NCBI GenBank assembly: GCA_964551035.1
Contig: CAZKBK010000018.1
Span: 30,708-94,707 of the forward strand
Direction of reading: 5' to 3'
Source: Chryseosolibacter sp964551035
GTDB lineage: Bacteria > Bacteroidota > Bacteroidia > Cytophagales > Cyclobacteriaceae
DNA length: 64,000 bases
Shown: piece by piece, positions 16,960-26,982 of the stretch
Position numbering within the stretch: the stretch's first letter is position 1
Layout of the letters: each line of letters opens with the position of its first letter
The notes under the pieces: generated by a model
The model's database searches: none
The model's input: only the letters and a program-made list of their open reading frames with translations
What the model was told of the DNA's origin: nothing
Position numbers and translations under genes: made by a program

Positions 16960-19661
16960 GTGTGGCGTACGTTGCGATTTATTCCGCTGTTCATGTTTGC
17001 CGCCCTNNNNNNNNNNCCCTTTCCTCCTTAGGGCAGGAAGGGTTTATCAAAAACCCTGCCCGGTCGCTTGAGGATAAAGCGGATTCGACGCGAATTCGCC
17101 CGGGAATAAACGCCGACCGGGCCCAGGGTATTGCCATGGACACGATCCCGGCCGACACGCTCCCCCCGCCCAAGAGCGATATCGAAACCACGATCGTGTA
17201 CAATGCCCGGGATTCAATTCGGGCGAGCATCGACAGGAAGCTCATCTGGCTCTATGGCGACGCGAAGATCACTTACGGCACCATCGAACTTCAGGCTGAG
17301 GAAATCTTCATCGACTACGGCAGCAATACCATCACCGCACAGGGTGTCCGCGATTCCTTAGGCAATCGGATCGGATACCCGATCTTCAAGAACGGATCGG
17401 AAGTCTATGAAACCAAGGGCATCATCTATAACTTCAAGACACGACGGGCAAGGATTATCGAAGTGCTCACCAAGCAGGGCGAGGGTATCCTTGCCAGTAA
17501 GGCAGCGTTCAAGAACGAGCGGGATGAGATCCTGAGCGTTCAAAACAGCTACACGACGTGTGACCTGGAGAATCCCCATTTTAGGATAATCGCTTCGAAA
17601 ACGAAAGCAATCCCTGACGACAAGATCGTTGCGGGACCTTTTTATGTGGAGTTTAACGGCATTCCCCTTCCAGCCGGATTTCTGTTCGGTATGTTTCCTG
17701 CCGAGCGCGAGAGCAAATCGGGCATTATATTCCCGTCCTACGGCGAAGAACGTCGCCGCGGATTCAACCTCCGGCGGGGCGGGTATTTCTTTGACATCAA
17801 CGAGTACATCAAGCTGGCCGTCACTGGTGACATCTATTCCAAGGGAGGACACGCCATCAACGCCGTTTCCTCTTATAAGAAACGCTACGCCTACGATGGC
17901 AATTTCAATTTCAGCTATTCGCGCAACCGCCTCGGGGCTAACATCGAGGACAAGAATGTTTCAAACGACTTTCGCCTGACCTGGAGCCATTCTCCGCAGT
18001 CAAAGGGGACGGGACGCTTTGCCGCCTCCGTCAACGCGGCCACCACCACCTTTAACCAAAACAACCTGCTCATGTCGGGGACGCCCGGTGAATTGTATTC
18101 GTCGGCGCTCAACAACATCACGACAAAGCTCAGTTCAAACGTCTCTTACAGCAAGCGGTTTGCGGGCACACCCTTTTCGGCAGGCATAAACCTCAGCCAC
18201 AACCAGGATCTTCAGACGGGACTCGTTGACCTGCCGCTGCCGAACCTGACGGTCAATATGACCAATATTTATCCCTTCCAGCGCCGGGGAGTCACGGGTC
18301 CTCTCGACAACTTCTCCATTGGCTATTCGATGGCTGCCACCAACCGCATTACGAATAATCTCGGCAGGCTCACGCCATCCGCCGATACCGACAGCATCGC
18401 CCCTTTTACTTTCGATAATCTACCGTTCTTTTTTGAAAAAGCCCGCAAAGGGGTAAGGCACACGCTACCGGTAAGCTATTCATTTAAATTTCTGAAATAC
18501 TTTACGATGTCTCCTTCGTTCAACTACGAGGAGAAATGGTATTTCGAGAGTCTGAAATGGGAGTTTGACGAAATCCTGGACAGGCCCGTGGTCAGCGACA
18601 CGGCGCGCGGATTTAATCGCCTCGCAAACTACTCCTTCAGCACGGGACTCAATACACGGATTTACGGAATGTATCATTTCAAGAATCCCAACAGCAAGGT
18701 GAAGGCGATCCGCCATGTCATCAACCCGAGCATCTCCTTCTCCTATGCGCCGGATTTCACCTCAAACGCCACCTATTTCGACAGGCTGATTGACAACAAT
18801 GGAGATGAGATCTTCCAGGACAAGCATCAGGGTTTTGTATACGGCGGATCGAGTGCGGGAAGGACGGGCGCCATCGGCCTGAGCATCGGCAACAACGTGG
18901 AGATGAAGGTAAAGGCCCCGAAGGATACTGTTGAGCGCAAGGTCATGTTGCTGAACAACTTGTCGATTGGAACAAGCTACAACTTGCTGGCGGACTCTTT
19001 CAACCTTGCCAATGTCCGGCTGTCCGCAAACACAAACATTCTCGACAATACGATCAATGTGAATATGTCGGCTACCCTCGACCCTTATTACTACGCAACG
19101 ATCACCAACCCGGAGACCGGAACGACAACCGAACGCAGGGTAGAAACTTATGCATGGAGCCGCGGCAGCATTGGCCGTATTACAACGGCAACTGTGGCTT
19201 TATCGACGAACCTCAATCCGCGAAAGCGCGACCAGCAGAATGATACCCGGGCAAAAATTGCGGCGTCGGATATTCCTGACCATGAAAAGCAGTACATGCT
19301 TCAGCATTCGGCCGCCTACATCGACTTTGAAATCCCATGGAGCCTGAATATCGGTTACTCCCTGAATTACTCCCATCGGTTGGGCAGGGATCCGGAGGTC
19401 ACGCAAAGCCTGCAGATGTCCGGCGACTTGTCGGTTACGGAGAAGTGGAAGATCACCTACACGTCGGGTTATCACTTTGAACGTCGCGAATTTACCCAGA
19501 CCAACCTGGGCATATCGCGCGACCTCCATTGTTGGGCAATGAACCTCACCTGGATTCCGTTTGGGAGGTTTCAATCCTATAATTTCACCATTGCGGTCAA
19601 GGCCGCCGTGCTCAAGGACCTGAAGCTCGAACGCAGGCGGCCCTTCCTTGACAATCTTTAG
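16960..19661 (+). CDS. lptD: LptD-like LPS-assembly/outer-membrane barrel protein (start region spans assembly gap)
   Basis: The post-gap sequence encodes an OstA-like domain (SIDRKLIWLYGDAKITYGTIELQAEEIF region) followed by a long beta-barrel with the LptD-type segment AGPFYVEFNGIPLPAGFLFGMFP. Total length is near 900 residues. It is the Bacteroidota LptD-like protein placed divergent to an amidase, which suggests LPS insertion at the outer membrane. The first 20 residues are uncertain. Before the N-run, a signal-peptide-like stretch (VWRTLRFIPLFMFAA, GTG at 16960) is in one frame, while after the gap the protein continues (LSSLGQEGF) in another frame. The coordinates assume those two parts join once the gap is resolved. 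Confidence 0.8.
17007..17016. other. Assembly gap (10 N)
   Basis: Ten undetermined bases lie inside the signal-peptide region of the LptD-like gene. The frames on the two sides disagree, so the true number of missing bases is probably not ten. Confidence 0.95.
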
Positions 19662-19697
19662 TCGCCGGATCGCGCTTATCCACGTCGCGGTGAGAGA

Positions 19698-21140
19698 TTA
19701 CACGCGCACGAATTCCTTGATCACGTCCATCATCCATTCGGGATAAATTCCAACCCAAAGGAGCAGTGCTACCAGTGCGCCGAGCGTGACTCCGCTGACG
19801 ATGTAAACCGCCGGCGACAAAGTCGGGAGGGGCTCCTTGCCGCCTTCATGCCGTTCGAACATGATGGCGACAATCCGGATGTAGTAGTAGAGGCCGATGG
19901 CGCTGTTAACGGCAAGCATGACGATAAGGAGCCATTTGCCAGTGTTGACTCCGGCGGCGATGAGGTAGAATTTTCCAACGAATCCGGCTGTGAGCGGAAT
20001 CCCGGCGAGAGAGAGCAGCATGGCCGAGAACATCGCGCCGGTCCAGGGACGCCGCCACAGCAGGCCGCGATAGTCCTCGAGAAGTTCGGCATCGCGATCG
20101 CGGTCCGACAACATGGCGAGTACACCAAAGGTACCGACGGTGGTAATGAAATAGGCCACGAGGTAAAAAGTCACCGCTTCCGTGCCCAGCGTTCCCCCCG
20201 CGAGGAAGGCCACCAGGAGATAGCCAATGTGTGCGATGGAAGAGTATGCCAGGATGCGTTTAACGTTTTGCTGACGGAGGGCCAGGAAATTTCCGACGAA
20301 CATGGATGCGATCGCTATGGCGGAAAAGATAATGACCAGGGATTCGTAACGATAGCCGTCGACGACTGTAAAGAAACGTACCAGAAGCACCATCATTCCC
20401 CCTTTCGATACGGTGGCAATGAACGCCGTGACGGGCGCAGGCGCGCCTTCATAAACGTCGGCGGCCCACATGTGAAAGGGAACGAGGCTCAGCTTGAAGC
20501 CCACACCCACGATCAGCAAGCCGAAGCCGGCCAGTAATACCAACGGCATGGGGTTCCCGTTTGTTGAAAGAAATTGTGCAATGCCGGAGAACTCCATGGC
20601 ACCCGTCATCGCGTAGATGAGTGCCATCCCGAAAAGGATGAATGCCGACGAAAATGCGGCCATGATAAGATACTTCAATCCGGCCTCGTCGGATTTTTCA
20701 CGCTTGCGAAGGTAGGCGATCATCGAATACAAGGACACGCTGAGGATCTCCAGTCCAAGAAAAAGGGAAACAAAATGTTTACTGATGCAGAGCACGCTTG
20801 CCCCAAGCGTCGCAAGGATCAACAGGATGTAGTATTCCTCTTTCCGCTCTTCCCGCTGCTCGAAATACGCATAAGACAACATCGTAACGGCAAGCGCCGT
20901 CATCAGGATCAATCCCATGTTGAAAATCCCGAACCCATCGAAGACGAAGAGCGGTTCGATAACCCATTTCAGCCCCGCATGGTAGGTCATGATGTAGACA
21001 AAATCCGCGACCAGGGATAACGCGGTAATCACATAGATGAGCTTATGGTTCCTTTTCACCGAGATGGAGAACATAATGAGGATCGCCGAACTCGTCAGGA
21101 TAAAAAGAGGAATAACATTGAGAAAATCGGTCCTACTCAT
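19698..21140 (-). CDS. nuoN: NADH-quinone oxidoreductase subunit N
   Basis: The 480-residue, highly hydrophobic protein is the antiporter-like NuoN subunit of complex I, with about 14 transmembrane segments. Family motifs include LGLEILSVSLYSMIAY, the mid-membrane lysine region GFKLSLVPFHMWAADVYEGAP, and KRILAYSSIAHIGYLLVAF, which carries a conserved lysine and histidine of the proton path. It sits in the distal membrane arm and couples quinone reduction to proton pumping. It is the last gene of the nuo operon, its start overlapping the end of nuoM by 8 bases. It is convergent with the LptD-like gene, 36 bases apart. Confidence 0.95.
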   Translation of the reverse strand: MSRTDFLNVIPLFILTSSAILIMFSISVKRNHKLIYVITALSLVADFVYIMTYHAGLKWVIEPLFVFDGFGIFNMGLILMTALAVTMLSYAYFEQREERKEEYYILLILATLGASVLCISKHFVSLFLGLEILSVSLYSMIAYLRKREKSDEAGLKYLIMAAFSSAFILFGMALIYAMTGAMEFSGIAQFLSTNGNPMPLVLLAGFGLLIVGVGFKLSLVPFHMWAADVYEGAPAPVTAFIATVSKGGMMVLLVRFFTVVDGYRYESLVIIFSAIAIASMFVGNFLALRQQNVKRILAYSSIAHIGYLLVAFLAGGTLGTEAVTFYLVAYFITTVGTFGVLAMLSDRDRDAELLEDYRGLLWRRPWTGAMFSAMLLSLAGIPLTAGFVGKFYLIAAGVNTGKWLLIVMLAVNSAIGLYYYIRIVAIMFERHEGGKEPLPTLSPAVYIVSGVTLGALVALLLWVGIYPEWMMDVIKEFVRV

Positions 21141-22674
21141 GGTTATCGGCGTTTTTACTTAACATGTCTCGGATTTCGCCGCCCTCCGCGGCCTGCACGG
21201 CCTTGTACTCAAGCACTTCCATCACCGGGCGTTTCGATGTTTTCAACACCGATTGCGGGAAGACGCCCAGCCAGATGATCACCACAACCATCGGAACAAA
21301 AATGAACTGCTCGCGCAGGGAAAGGTCAGCCAGGGGGTGTTCCGCCTTTGCCTCTTTTTCATAGAAGATCTTTTGCACGATTCGCAGGGAGTAAGCTGTG
21401 GCAAACACGACGCCGATTGCGGCAAAAACGGTAAGTACCGGGTTCGCCTGCCACGCGCCGACGAGCGTGAGAAACTCAGCGACAAAATTTCCCAGCCCGG
21501 GCAAGCCCAGGGAGGCCATCGCGAAGACCATCGTCACAAATGCCATGAACGGCATGCGCGGCCAAAAGCCGCCCATTTTCAGCAGGTCGCGCGTGTGGAT
21601 GCGCTCGTATAAGCTGCCGGCGAGGATAAACAGGGCGCCCGTACTCAGACCGTGTGTGATCATTTGCATGACCACACCTTGCAAAGCGATCTCGTTGAAT
21701 GCGAATACGCCGAGCATGACGAAACCCATGTGGCTGACACTCGTGTAGGCTACCAACCGCTTGAAGTCGGTTTGCGAAAACGCCAGCACCGCTCCATAGA
21801 GGATACCAATCACCCCGAACAGCATCGCCCAGGGTGCGACCTCTGCTGAAGCTTCCGGAAAGAGGGGGACGACAAATCGCAACAGTCCGTATGCACCGGT
21901 TTTCAGAAGGAGGCCCGCAAGGATGAGACTACCCGCCGTGGGCGCCTGCGAATGCGCGTCCGGCAACCACGTATGAAAAGGTATCACGGGCAATTTCACC
22001 ACGAAAGCTGCCAGGAAGCCGAGCATCAGCAACCGGGCAGCGGATGCGCTCAGCGGCGTGTCGAGCAGTTCAAAATAGCTGAAGGTAAACGTTCCCGTTT
22101 CATTGCCGTGAATGAAATAAAGTCCGAGGATGGCCAGCAACATCAACAATCCACTGGCCTGGGTGAAGATAAAGAATTTGAACGCCGCATAGGTTTTGTT
22201 TTCGTGGCCCCAGATACCAATCAGAAAATACATCGGTATGAGCATCACTTCCCAGAAGAAGTAGAAAAGGAAAAGGTCCATGGTGAGGAACACGCCCGTG
22301 ATGCCGGCGAGAACCCAGAGCAGGTTGAAGTAATAGAACCCCGGACGGTACCGGATCTCGTTCCAGGAGGTCAGCACCGCCAGCACACCGAGGAAGAATG
22401 TCAACAAAAGCATGAGCAGGCTGAGCCCGTCAAGCGCCAGGCTGAACGTTACGCCAAAGGACGGTATCCAATCAGCATGAAATTGAATGAGCCAGGCTTC
22501 CTGGCCGAGACGGATGCCGGTGTCCTGCCGCAGCCAGAACACGATCGCGATTACGAGCGGGACCAGCGTGGAGAAAAGCGCAATCCAGCGGGCGATGTCG
22601 GGCTTTAACCGCCCAAAAATCCATGCGATAACGCCGCCACTCATCAATATCACGATAAACCAAACCAGGATCAT
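21133..22674 (-). CDS. nuoM: NADH-quinone oxidoreductase subunit M
   Basis: The 513-residue integral membrane protein is the NuoM antiporter-like subunit. Recognisable parts are the glutamate of helix 5 (FLFYFFWEVMLIPMYFLIGIWG), the conserved lysine region VKLPVIPFHTWLPDAHSQAPT, and KRLVAYTSVSHMGFVMLGVFAF. It lies 10 bases after nuoL and overlaps nuoN by 8 bases, as expected for co-translated membrane-arm subunits. Length and motifs are normal for the family. Confidence 0.96.
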   Translation of the reverse strand: MILVWFIVILMSGGVIAWIFGRLKPDIARWIALFSTLVPLVIAIVFWLRQDTGIRLGQEAWLIQFHADWIPSFGVTFSLALDGLSLLMLLLTFFLGVLAVLTSWNEIRYRPGFYYFNLLWVLAGITGVFLTMDLFLFYFFWEVMLIPMYFLIGIWGHENKTYAAFKFFIFTQASGLLMLLAILGLYFIHGNETGTFTFSYFELLDTPLSASAARLLMLGFLAAFVVKLPVIPFHTWLPDAHSQAPTAGSLILAGLLLKTGAYGLLRFVVPLFPEASAEVAPWAMLFGVIGILYGAVLAFSQTDFKRLVAYTSVSHMGFVMLGVFAFNEIALQGVVMQMITHGLSTGALFILAGSLYERIHTRDLLKMGGFWPRMPFMAFVTMVFAMASLGLPGLGNFVAEFLTLVGAWQANPVLTVFAAIGVVFATAYSLRIVQKIFYEKEAKAEHPLADLSLREQFIFVPMVVVIIWLGVFPQSVLKTSKRPVMEVLEYKAVQAAEGGEIRDMLSKNADNHE

Positions 22675-22684
22675 AGCGTTGCTT

Positions 22685-24568
22685 TTAAGTCATTAACAAT
22701 CCTATCGATAACACGAAGATGGCCCCGATGACGATGCCCATGATATACCATCGCATGATTCCGCTTTGTGTTCGCGCGAAGATCCGATGGAAAAAATTCG
22801 TTGCCTCCACAATGCCCGCATAGAGCTTGTCCACGACATCGTGCTTGTTGACCTGCGACAAGTACACGAAGGGCTTCACGAATAGGGTATCGTAAAGGGT
22901 GTCAAATCCCCATCCACCAAACCAAAAGCGATTGAGCACGATCATAGAGCTTTTGAGTTCAGCGCGCGTCTCGGGTTGTTTCACATAAAAGAACCAGGCG
23001 ACGTACACACCAACGAGGCAGAGTAAGGCCGCGGAAAGCTGAACGATCCATTCATCCGACGCTACGCCTGGCTTCATGATGATGGAAGGAAGGGCAGGGT
23101 CGACAAAGCCGGAGAACAGTTCCACGTGCCCGAGGGTATGGGGCAGTTCGATAAAACCGCCAAACAGGGAGAGAAAAGCCAGGACAATGAGGGGTATGTT
23201 GATCAAATTTCCGGTCGGATGACCGACATGTGTTTTTTCTTCGCCGTAGAACGTCAGAATCACCATTCGGAACGTGTAGATCGCGGTGACAAACGCCCCG
23301 ATGAGTGCCGCGAAGAAGAACCATGCATTTCCTCTTTCGCCCGCCCAGGCCAGCCAGAGTATCTGATCTTTGCTGTAGAAACCGGCCGTGATGAAGGGCA
23401 GGGCGGCCAGCGATCCGGAGCCGATGAGGAACGTCCAGAAGATCACAGGCAGTTTGCGTCTGAGACCGCCCATCTTAAACATGTCGTGTTCATGATGAAG
23501 CACCATGATCACGGCTCCAGCGCCAAGGAAGAGGAGGGCCTTAAAGAACGCGTGGATCATGAAGTGAAATATAGCCGACGACCACGCGCCGACACCCAGC
23601 GCAAGGAACATGTATCCGATCTGGCTTACCGTTGAATAGGCAAGCACGCGCTTCAGGTCGTATTGCGTAAGCGCGCTGAAGCCGGCGATCAGCAGGGTGG
23701 CGGCGCCGATGATGCCTACCCATAGTTGTGCCGTTGGCGCCAGCTCGAAGATCACATGGGTTCTCGCGATCAAATATACACCGGCGGTCACCATGGTGGC
23801 CGCGTGAATGAGCGCACTTACCGGCGATGGACCCGCCATCGCATCCGGCAACCAGGTTTGCAGCGGCAACTGCGCCGATTTACCTACCGCCCCGCCCAGG
23901 AGTAACAAACCAATCGCCGTGACGACTTCCGAGCCTACGGCCCAGGTCTGCGGGGCCAGGGTAAGGATCTCCTGTATGTTCAGTGTGCCCAGCGATTTAA
24001 AGAGCATGAAAAGGCCTATCGCCATGGCCGTATCGCCAACCCGGGTGATGATGAAGGCTTTCCTTGCCGCATACCCGTTCTTCGCCTCCGTGTACCAAAA
24101 TCCGATCAACAGATAGCTACAAAGGCCCACGCCTTCCCATCCAAGATACATCAGCAAGAGGTTGTCGGCGAGCACCAGGATGAGCATCGAACAAACGAAC
24201 AGGTTGAGATAGGCGAAGAATCGCGAAAATCCTTCGTCGTCACGCATGAACTCGATGGAGTAAAGGTGAATGAGAAAACCGACGAATGTGATGACAAAGA
24301 TGAAGACCATGGAGAGCGCGTCGAGGTGGAGGGCGAACGAGGGGTTGAATCCACCGACGTCGAACCAGGTCCACAAGTGTTGTGTGATGATCAGGGAAGA
24401 ATCGTCAAGGAACTGCAGTCCGAAAAGACCCGTGATCACCGCGGCCACACCAATGCTGCCGGCGCCCACCATCGCCGCTATTGTGCGCGGGAGGTTTCCC
24501 CTCGTGACGATGAGGATAAACGCCCCGGCAAAGGGGAGGGCGGGAATTAACCAGAGTAGCTCTTCCAT
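22685..24568 (-). CDS. nuoL: NADH-quinone oxidoreductase subunit L
   Basis: The 627-residue protein is the most distal proton-pumping subunit of complex I. The core matches the family: FLMYLGWEGVGLCSYLLIGFWY-type segment around helix 5, KSAQLPLQTWLPDAMAGPSPVSALIHAATMVTAGVY split over the mid-region, and KRVLAYSTVSQIGYMFLALGVG. The C-terminal ~120 residues contain the lateral amphipathic helix that runs along the membrane arm and a final anchor (MGIVIGAIFVLSIGLLM). It lies 46 bases after nuoK and 10 before nuoM. Confidence 0.96.
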   Translation of the reverse strand: MEELLWLIPALPFAGAFILIVTRGNLPRTIAAMVGAGSIGVAAVITGLFGLQFLDDSSLIITQHLWTWFDVGGFNPSFALHLDALSMVFIFVITFVGFLIHLYSIEFMRDDEGFSRFFAYLNLFVCSMLILVLADNLLLMYLGWEGVGLCSYLLIGFWYTEAKNGYAARKAFIITRVGDTAMAIGLFMLFKSLGTLNIQEILTLAPQTWAVGSEVVTAIGLLLLGGAVGKSAQLPLQTWLPDAMAGPSPVSALIHAATMVTAGVYLIARTHVIFELAPTAQLWVGIIGAATLLIAGFSALTQYDLKRVLAYSTVSQIGYMFLALGVGAWSSAIFHFMIHAFFKALLFLGAGAVIMVLHHEHDMFKMGGLRRKLPVIFWTFLIGSGSLAALPFITAGFYSKDQILWLAWAGERGNAWFFFAALIGAFVTAIYTFRMVILTFYGEEKTHVGHPTGNLINIPLIVLAFLSLFGGFIELPHTLGHVELFSGFVDPALPSIIMKPGVASDEWIVQLSAALLCLVGVYVAWFFYVKQPETRAELKSSMIVLNRFWFGGWGFDTLYDTLFVKPFVYLSQVNKHDVVDKLYAGIVEATNFFHRIFARTQSGIMRWYIMGIVIGAIFVLSIGLLMT

Positions 24569-24614
24569 AGCGTATTCAATTTTTGATCACGGCCACACTG
24601 CCCGTGTGCCGCGC

Positions 24615-24923
24615 TTACCCTTTCATTTTGTTCGCGGCGTCGCCATCCAGCGTCTTCAACTGGTGATAAAGCTGGAGGATGAGCGCCAGGCCAACGGATA
24701 CTTCCGCCGCCGCCATTGTGAGAATGAAAATGAACATCACCTGTCCGTCGGGCTGGCCCCACTTTGCGCCTGCGACAATGAAGGCCAAACCTGCGGCATT
24801 GAGCATGATCTCTACCGAGATCAGCATGAAAATGATATTGCGTCTGATCAGCACACTGATCAACCCCAACATGAACAGGACACCGGCGAGCAAAAGGCCG
24901 GCTTCAACGGGTACATTATTCAT
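24615..24923 (-). CDS. nuoK: NADH-quinone oxidoreductase subunit K
   Basis: The 102-residue protein has three transmembrane segments and the conserved NuoK glutamates in LIRRNIIFMLISVEIMLNAAGL and MAAAEVSVGLALIL, which take part in proton transfer at the junction of the membrane arm. Length is the family standard. The start overlaps the nuoJ stop by four bases (ATGA), so the two are translationally coupled. Confidence 0.95.
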   Translation of the reverse strand: MNNVPVEAGLLLAGVLFMLGLISVLIRRNIIFMLISVEIMLNAAGLAFIVAGAKWGQPDGQVMFIFILTMAAAEVSVGLALILQLYHQLKTLDGDAANKMKG

Positions 24924-25447
24924 TCTTCAACTTGTTCTAGGAACCGATGCACAATTTTTTTCTTTTGCCTTCCAAGGTGATAGGCGCCAACGATGCCCGA
25001 CATCAACAGGATACCACACAACTCCACGCCGATCACATAGGTGGAATAAAGGGATATCCCTACTTGCTTGGAGTCTACTCCGGCATGGTGGAGTGCTGTT
25101 GAGTTTCCTTCAACAATGATATAGATGATTTCACCCAAAAGGATGGCGGACAGTATTGCGGGGCCGACGTAAATATCCCTGGTGAGCCAGGTTTTTTCCT
25201 GCTGAACAGTCTCGTCCCGCAGGTTCAGCATCATGATCACGAAAATGATCAGCACGACGATCGCACCGGCATAAATGATTACCTCCAGCGCGGCAATAAA
25301 CGGCGCTCCCAATACGAAGATGACAACCGCCAGCGCAAGGAATGAAACGACGAGATAGATCAGGGCATGCACCATGTTGTATCGTGTGATGACCATGATG
25401 GTCGACAGCACGGCAACGGCGGATGCGATGTAGAATGTAGCTTCCAT
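24920..25447 (-). CDS. nuoJ: NADH-quinone oxidoreductase subunit J
   Basis: The 175-residue membrane protein is NuoJ, with five hydrophobic segments. The conserved pi-bulge helix is around GAPFIAALEVIIYAGAIVVLIIFVIMML. The C-terminus becomes basic and acidic after the last helix, ending on the cytoplasmic side. It is four bases after nuoI and overlaps nuoK by four. Confidence 0.94.
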   Translation of the reverse strand: MEATFYIASAVAVLSTIMVITRYNMVHALIYLVVSFLALAVVIFVLGAPFIAALEVIIYAGAIVVLIIFVIMMLNLRDETVQQEKTWLTRDIYVGPAILSAILLGEIIYIIVEGNSTALHHAGVDSKQVGISLYSTYVIGVELCGILLMSGIVGAYHLGRQKKKIVHRFLEQVEE

Positions 25448-25451
25448 AAAA

Positions 25452-25967
25452 TCAGGGTAACAGGCTTTTTACGTCAACCGGCGGATTTTCATTTTCAGCT
25501 TCCCCTTTGCCTTTGCCGCCGATAGCGAGACCGGCGACCTTGTAGTAGTTGTATCCATGATACTTGCCCTGTCCGTCGATCAGGAGGTCCTTTTTCTCGT
25601 AGACCAGGTTTTGCCGGTTGTATTCTCCCATTTCAAAGTCGGGGATCAACTGGATCGCGTAGGTCGGACACGCTTCTTCACAATAGCCGCAGAAGATGCA
25701 CCGCGAGAAATTGATTCGGAAGAATTCTGGATAGCGCCGACCGTGCTCATCCTCCGTTGCCTGGAGTGAAATGCAATCCACCGGGCAAGCCGCGGCGCAG
25801 AGGTAGCAGCCCACGCATCGTTCACCCATGTCGGGGTCGCGTGTCAGCACGATCCTCCCACGCCAACGGGTAGTCAGTTTCGGCTTTTCTTCGGGATAAA
25901 GAATGGTCTCGCGCTTATGAAACATATGCAAGAACACAAGCCACATACTTCGGATGATACTCCACAT
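25452..25967 (-). CDS. nuoI: NADH-quinone oxidoreductase subunit I (two 4Fe-4S ferredoxin)
   Basis: The start at 25967 (MWSIIRSMW) is preferred because a longer reading frame would run into nuoH. The 171-residue protein has two [4Fe-4S] binding motifs, CVGCYLCAAACPVDCI and CIFCGYCEEACPTYAI, which carry clusters N6a and N6b between NuoG and the NuoB cluster N2. An N-terminal amphipathic helix lies on the membrane surface. A basic C-terminal extension (GGKGKGEAENENPPVDVK) goes beyond the ferredoxin core. It lies 34 bases after nuoH. Confidence 0.94.
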   Translation of the reverse strand: MWSIIRSMWLVFLHMFHKRETILYPEEKPKLTTRWRGRIVLTRDPDMGERCVGCYLCAAACPVDCISLQATEDEHGRRYPEFFRINFSRCIFCGYCEEACPTYAIQLIPDFEMGEYNRQNLVYEKKDLLIDGQGKYHGYNYYKVAGLAIGGKGKGEAENENPPVDVKSLLP

Positions 25968-26001
25968 AGCTATTCCGTTGTTAAAATGTTCGCCCTCACC
26001 T

Positions 26002-26982
26002 CTAAAAAGGCCTGGGTATGCTTTCGTCGTTCCACAGTACAATTCCAGCCGTCACCATCAGGTTGATGATGGTGATGGGCAACAGGATCTTCCATCCGAA
26101 ATCCATAAGCTGGTCGTATCGCGGTCGTGGCAGCGATGCGCGCAACAGGATAAAGAGGAAGATGAAAACAAATACTTTAATGATGAACCAGGCGATGGGT
26201 GGCAGAAAATCCGGCCCCAGCCAGCCGCCGAAGAAAAGACTAACCGTGATGGCGGAGATGAGGATGATACCCACGTACTCGCCGACAAAGAACATTCCGA
26301 ACTTCATGCCCGAATATTCGGAATGGAATCCTGCAATAATTTCGCTTTCCGATTCCGGAATATCGAAAGGCAGCCGATGTGTTTCGGCGATGCCAGCGAT
26401 GAAGAAAGTAAGGAACCCGAGAAACTGTGGGACCACATACCACATGTCGGCCTGCGCGGTGACGATCTTTTGGAGGCTGAAGGAACCGGTCATCAACACT
26501 ACACCCATCATGGAAAGGCCCATGAAGACTTCGTATGAGATCATTTGTGCGGCGCCGCGCATGGCACCCAGCAATGCGTATTTGTTGTTCGACGCCCAGC
26601 CCCCGAGGATGATGCTGTAGGCGCCCATCGAAGAGGTGGCGAGAAAGAACAGGACTCCGATGTTTACGTCGGAGACAATGAATCCCGGCGCGAACGGCAC
26701 AATGACGAATCCCATCAGGGCGGCGATCATCACGATGGCCGGGGCGATGACGAATACCTTTTTGTCCGCAAAGGGCGGGATCCAATCCTCTTTGAAAAAC
26801 AGTTTGAGCGTGTCGGCCAGAACGATGAGCAGCCCGAAAGGTCCGGCGCGGTTTGGGCCATAACGGTCTTGCCAGAGTGCCAGTAGCCTTCGCTCCAGCC
26901 AGATGAGGGGCGGCGCCACGAGCATTACGCCGCCCAGCACGCCGGCCACAATGAGCATGGGATGTATTCCTTGTTCTTCCAT
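26002..26982 (-). CDS. nuoH: NADH-quinone oxidoreductase subunit H
   Basis: The start at 26982 overlaps the nuoG stop by one base (TGATG); an upstream in-frame ATG at 27006 is possible. The 326-residue protein has eight or nine transmembrane helices and the quinone-site motifs of NuoH: LERRLLALWQDRYGPNRAGPFG, AETHRLPFDIPESESEIIAGF (acidic loop near the quinone chamber), and LRASLPRPRYDQLMDFGWK. It links the hydrophilic arm with the proton-pumping arm. Length is standard. Confidence 0.94.
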   Translation of the reverse strand: MEEQGIHPMLIVAGVLGGVMLVAPPLIWLERRLLALWQDRYGPNRAGPFGLLIVLADTLKLFFKEDWIPPFADKKVFVIAPAIVMIAALMGFVIVPFAPGFIVSDVNIGVLFFLATSSMGAYSIILGGWASNNKYALLGAMRGAAQMISYEVFMGLSMMGVVLMTGSFSLQKIVTAQADMWYVVPQFLGFLTFFIAGIAETHRLPFDIPESESEIIAGFHSEYSGMKFGMFFVGEYVGIILISAITVSLFFGGWLGPDFLPPIAWFIIKVFVFIFLFILLRASLPRPRYDQLMDFGWKILLPITIINLMVTAGIVLWNDESIPRPF

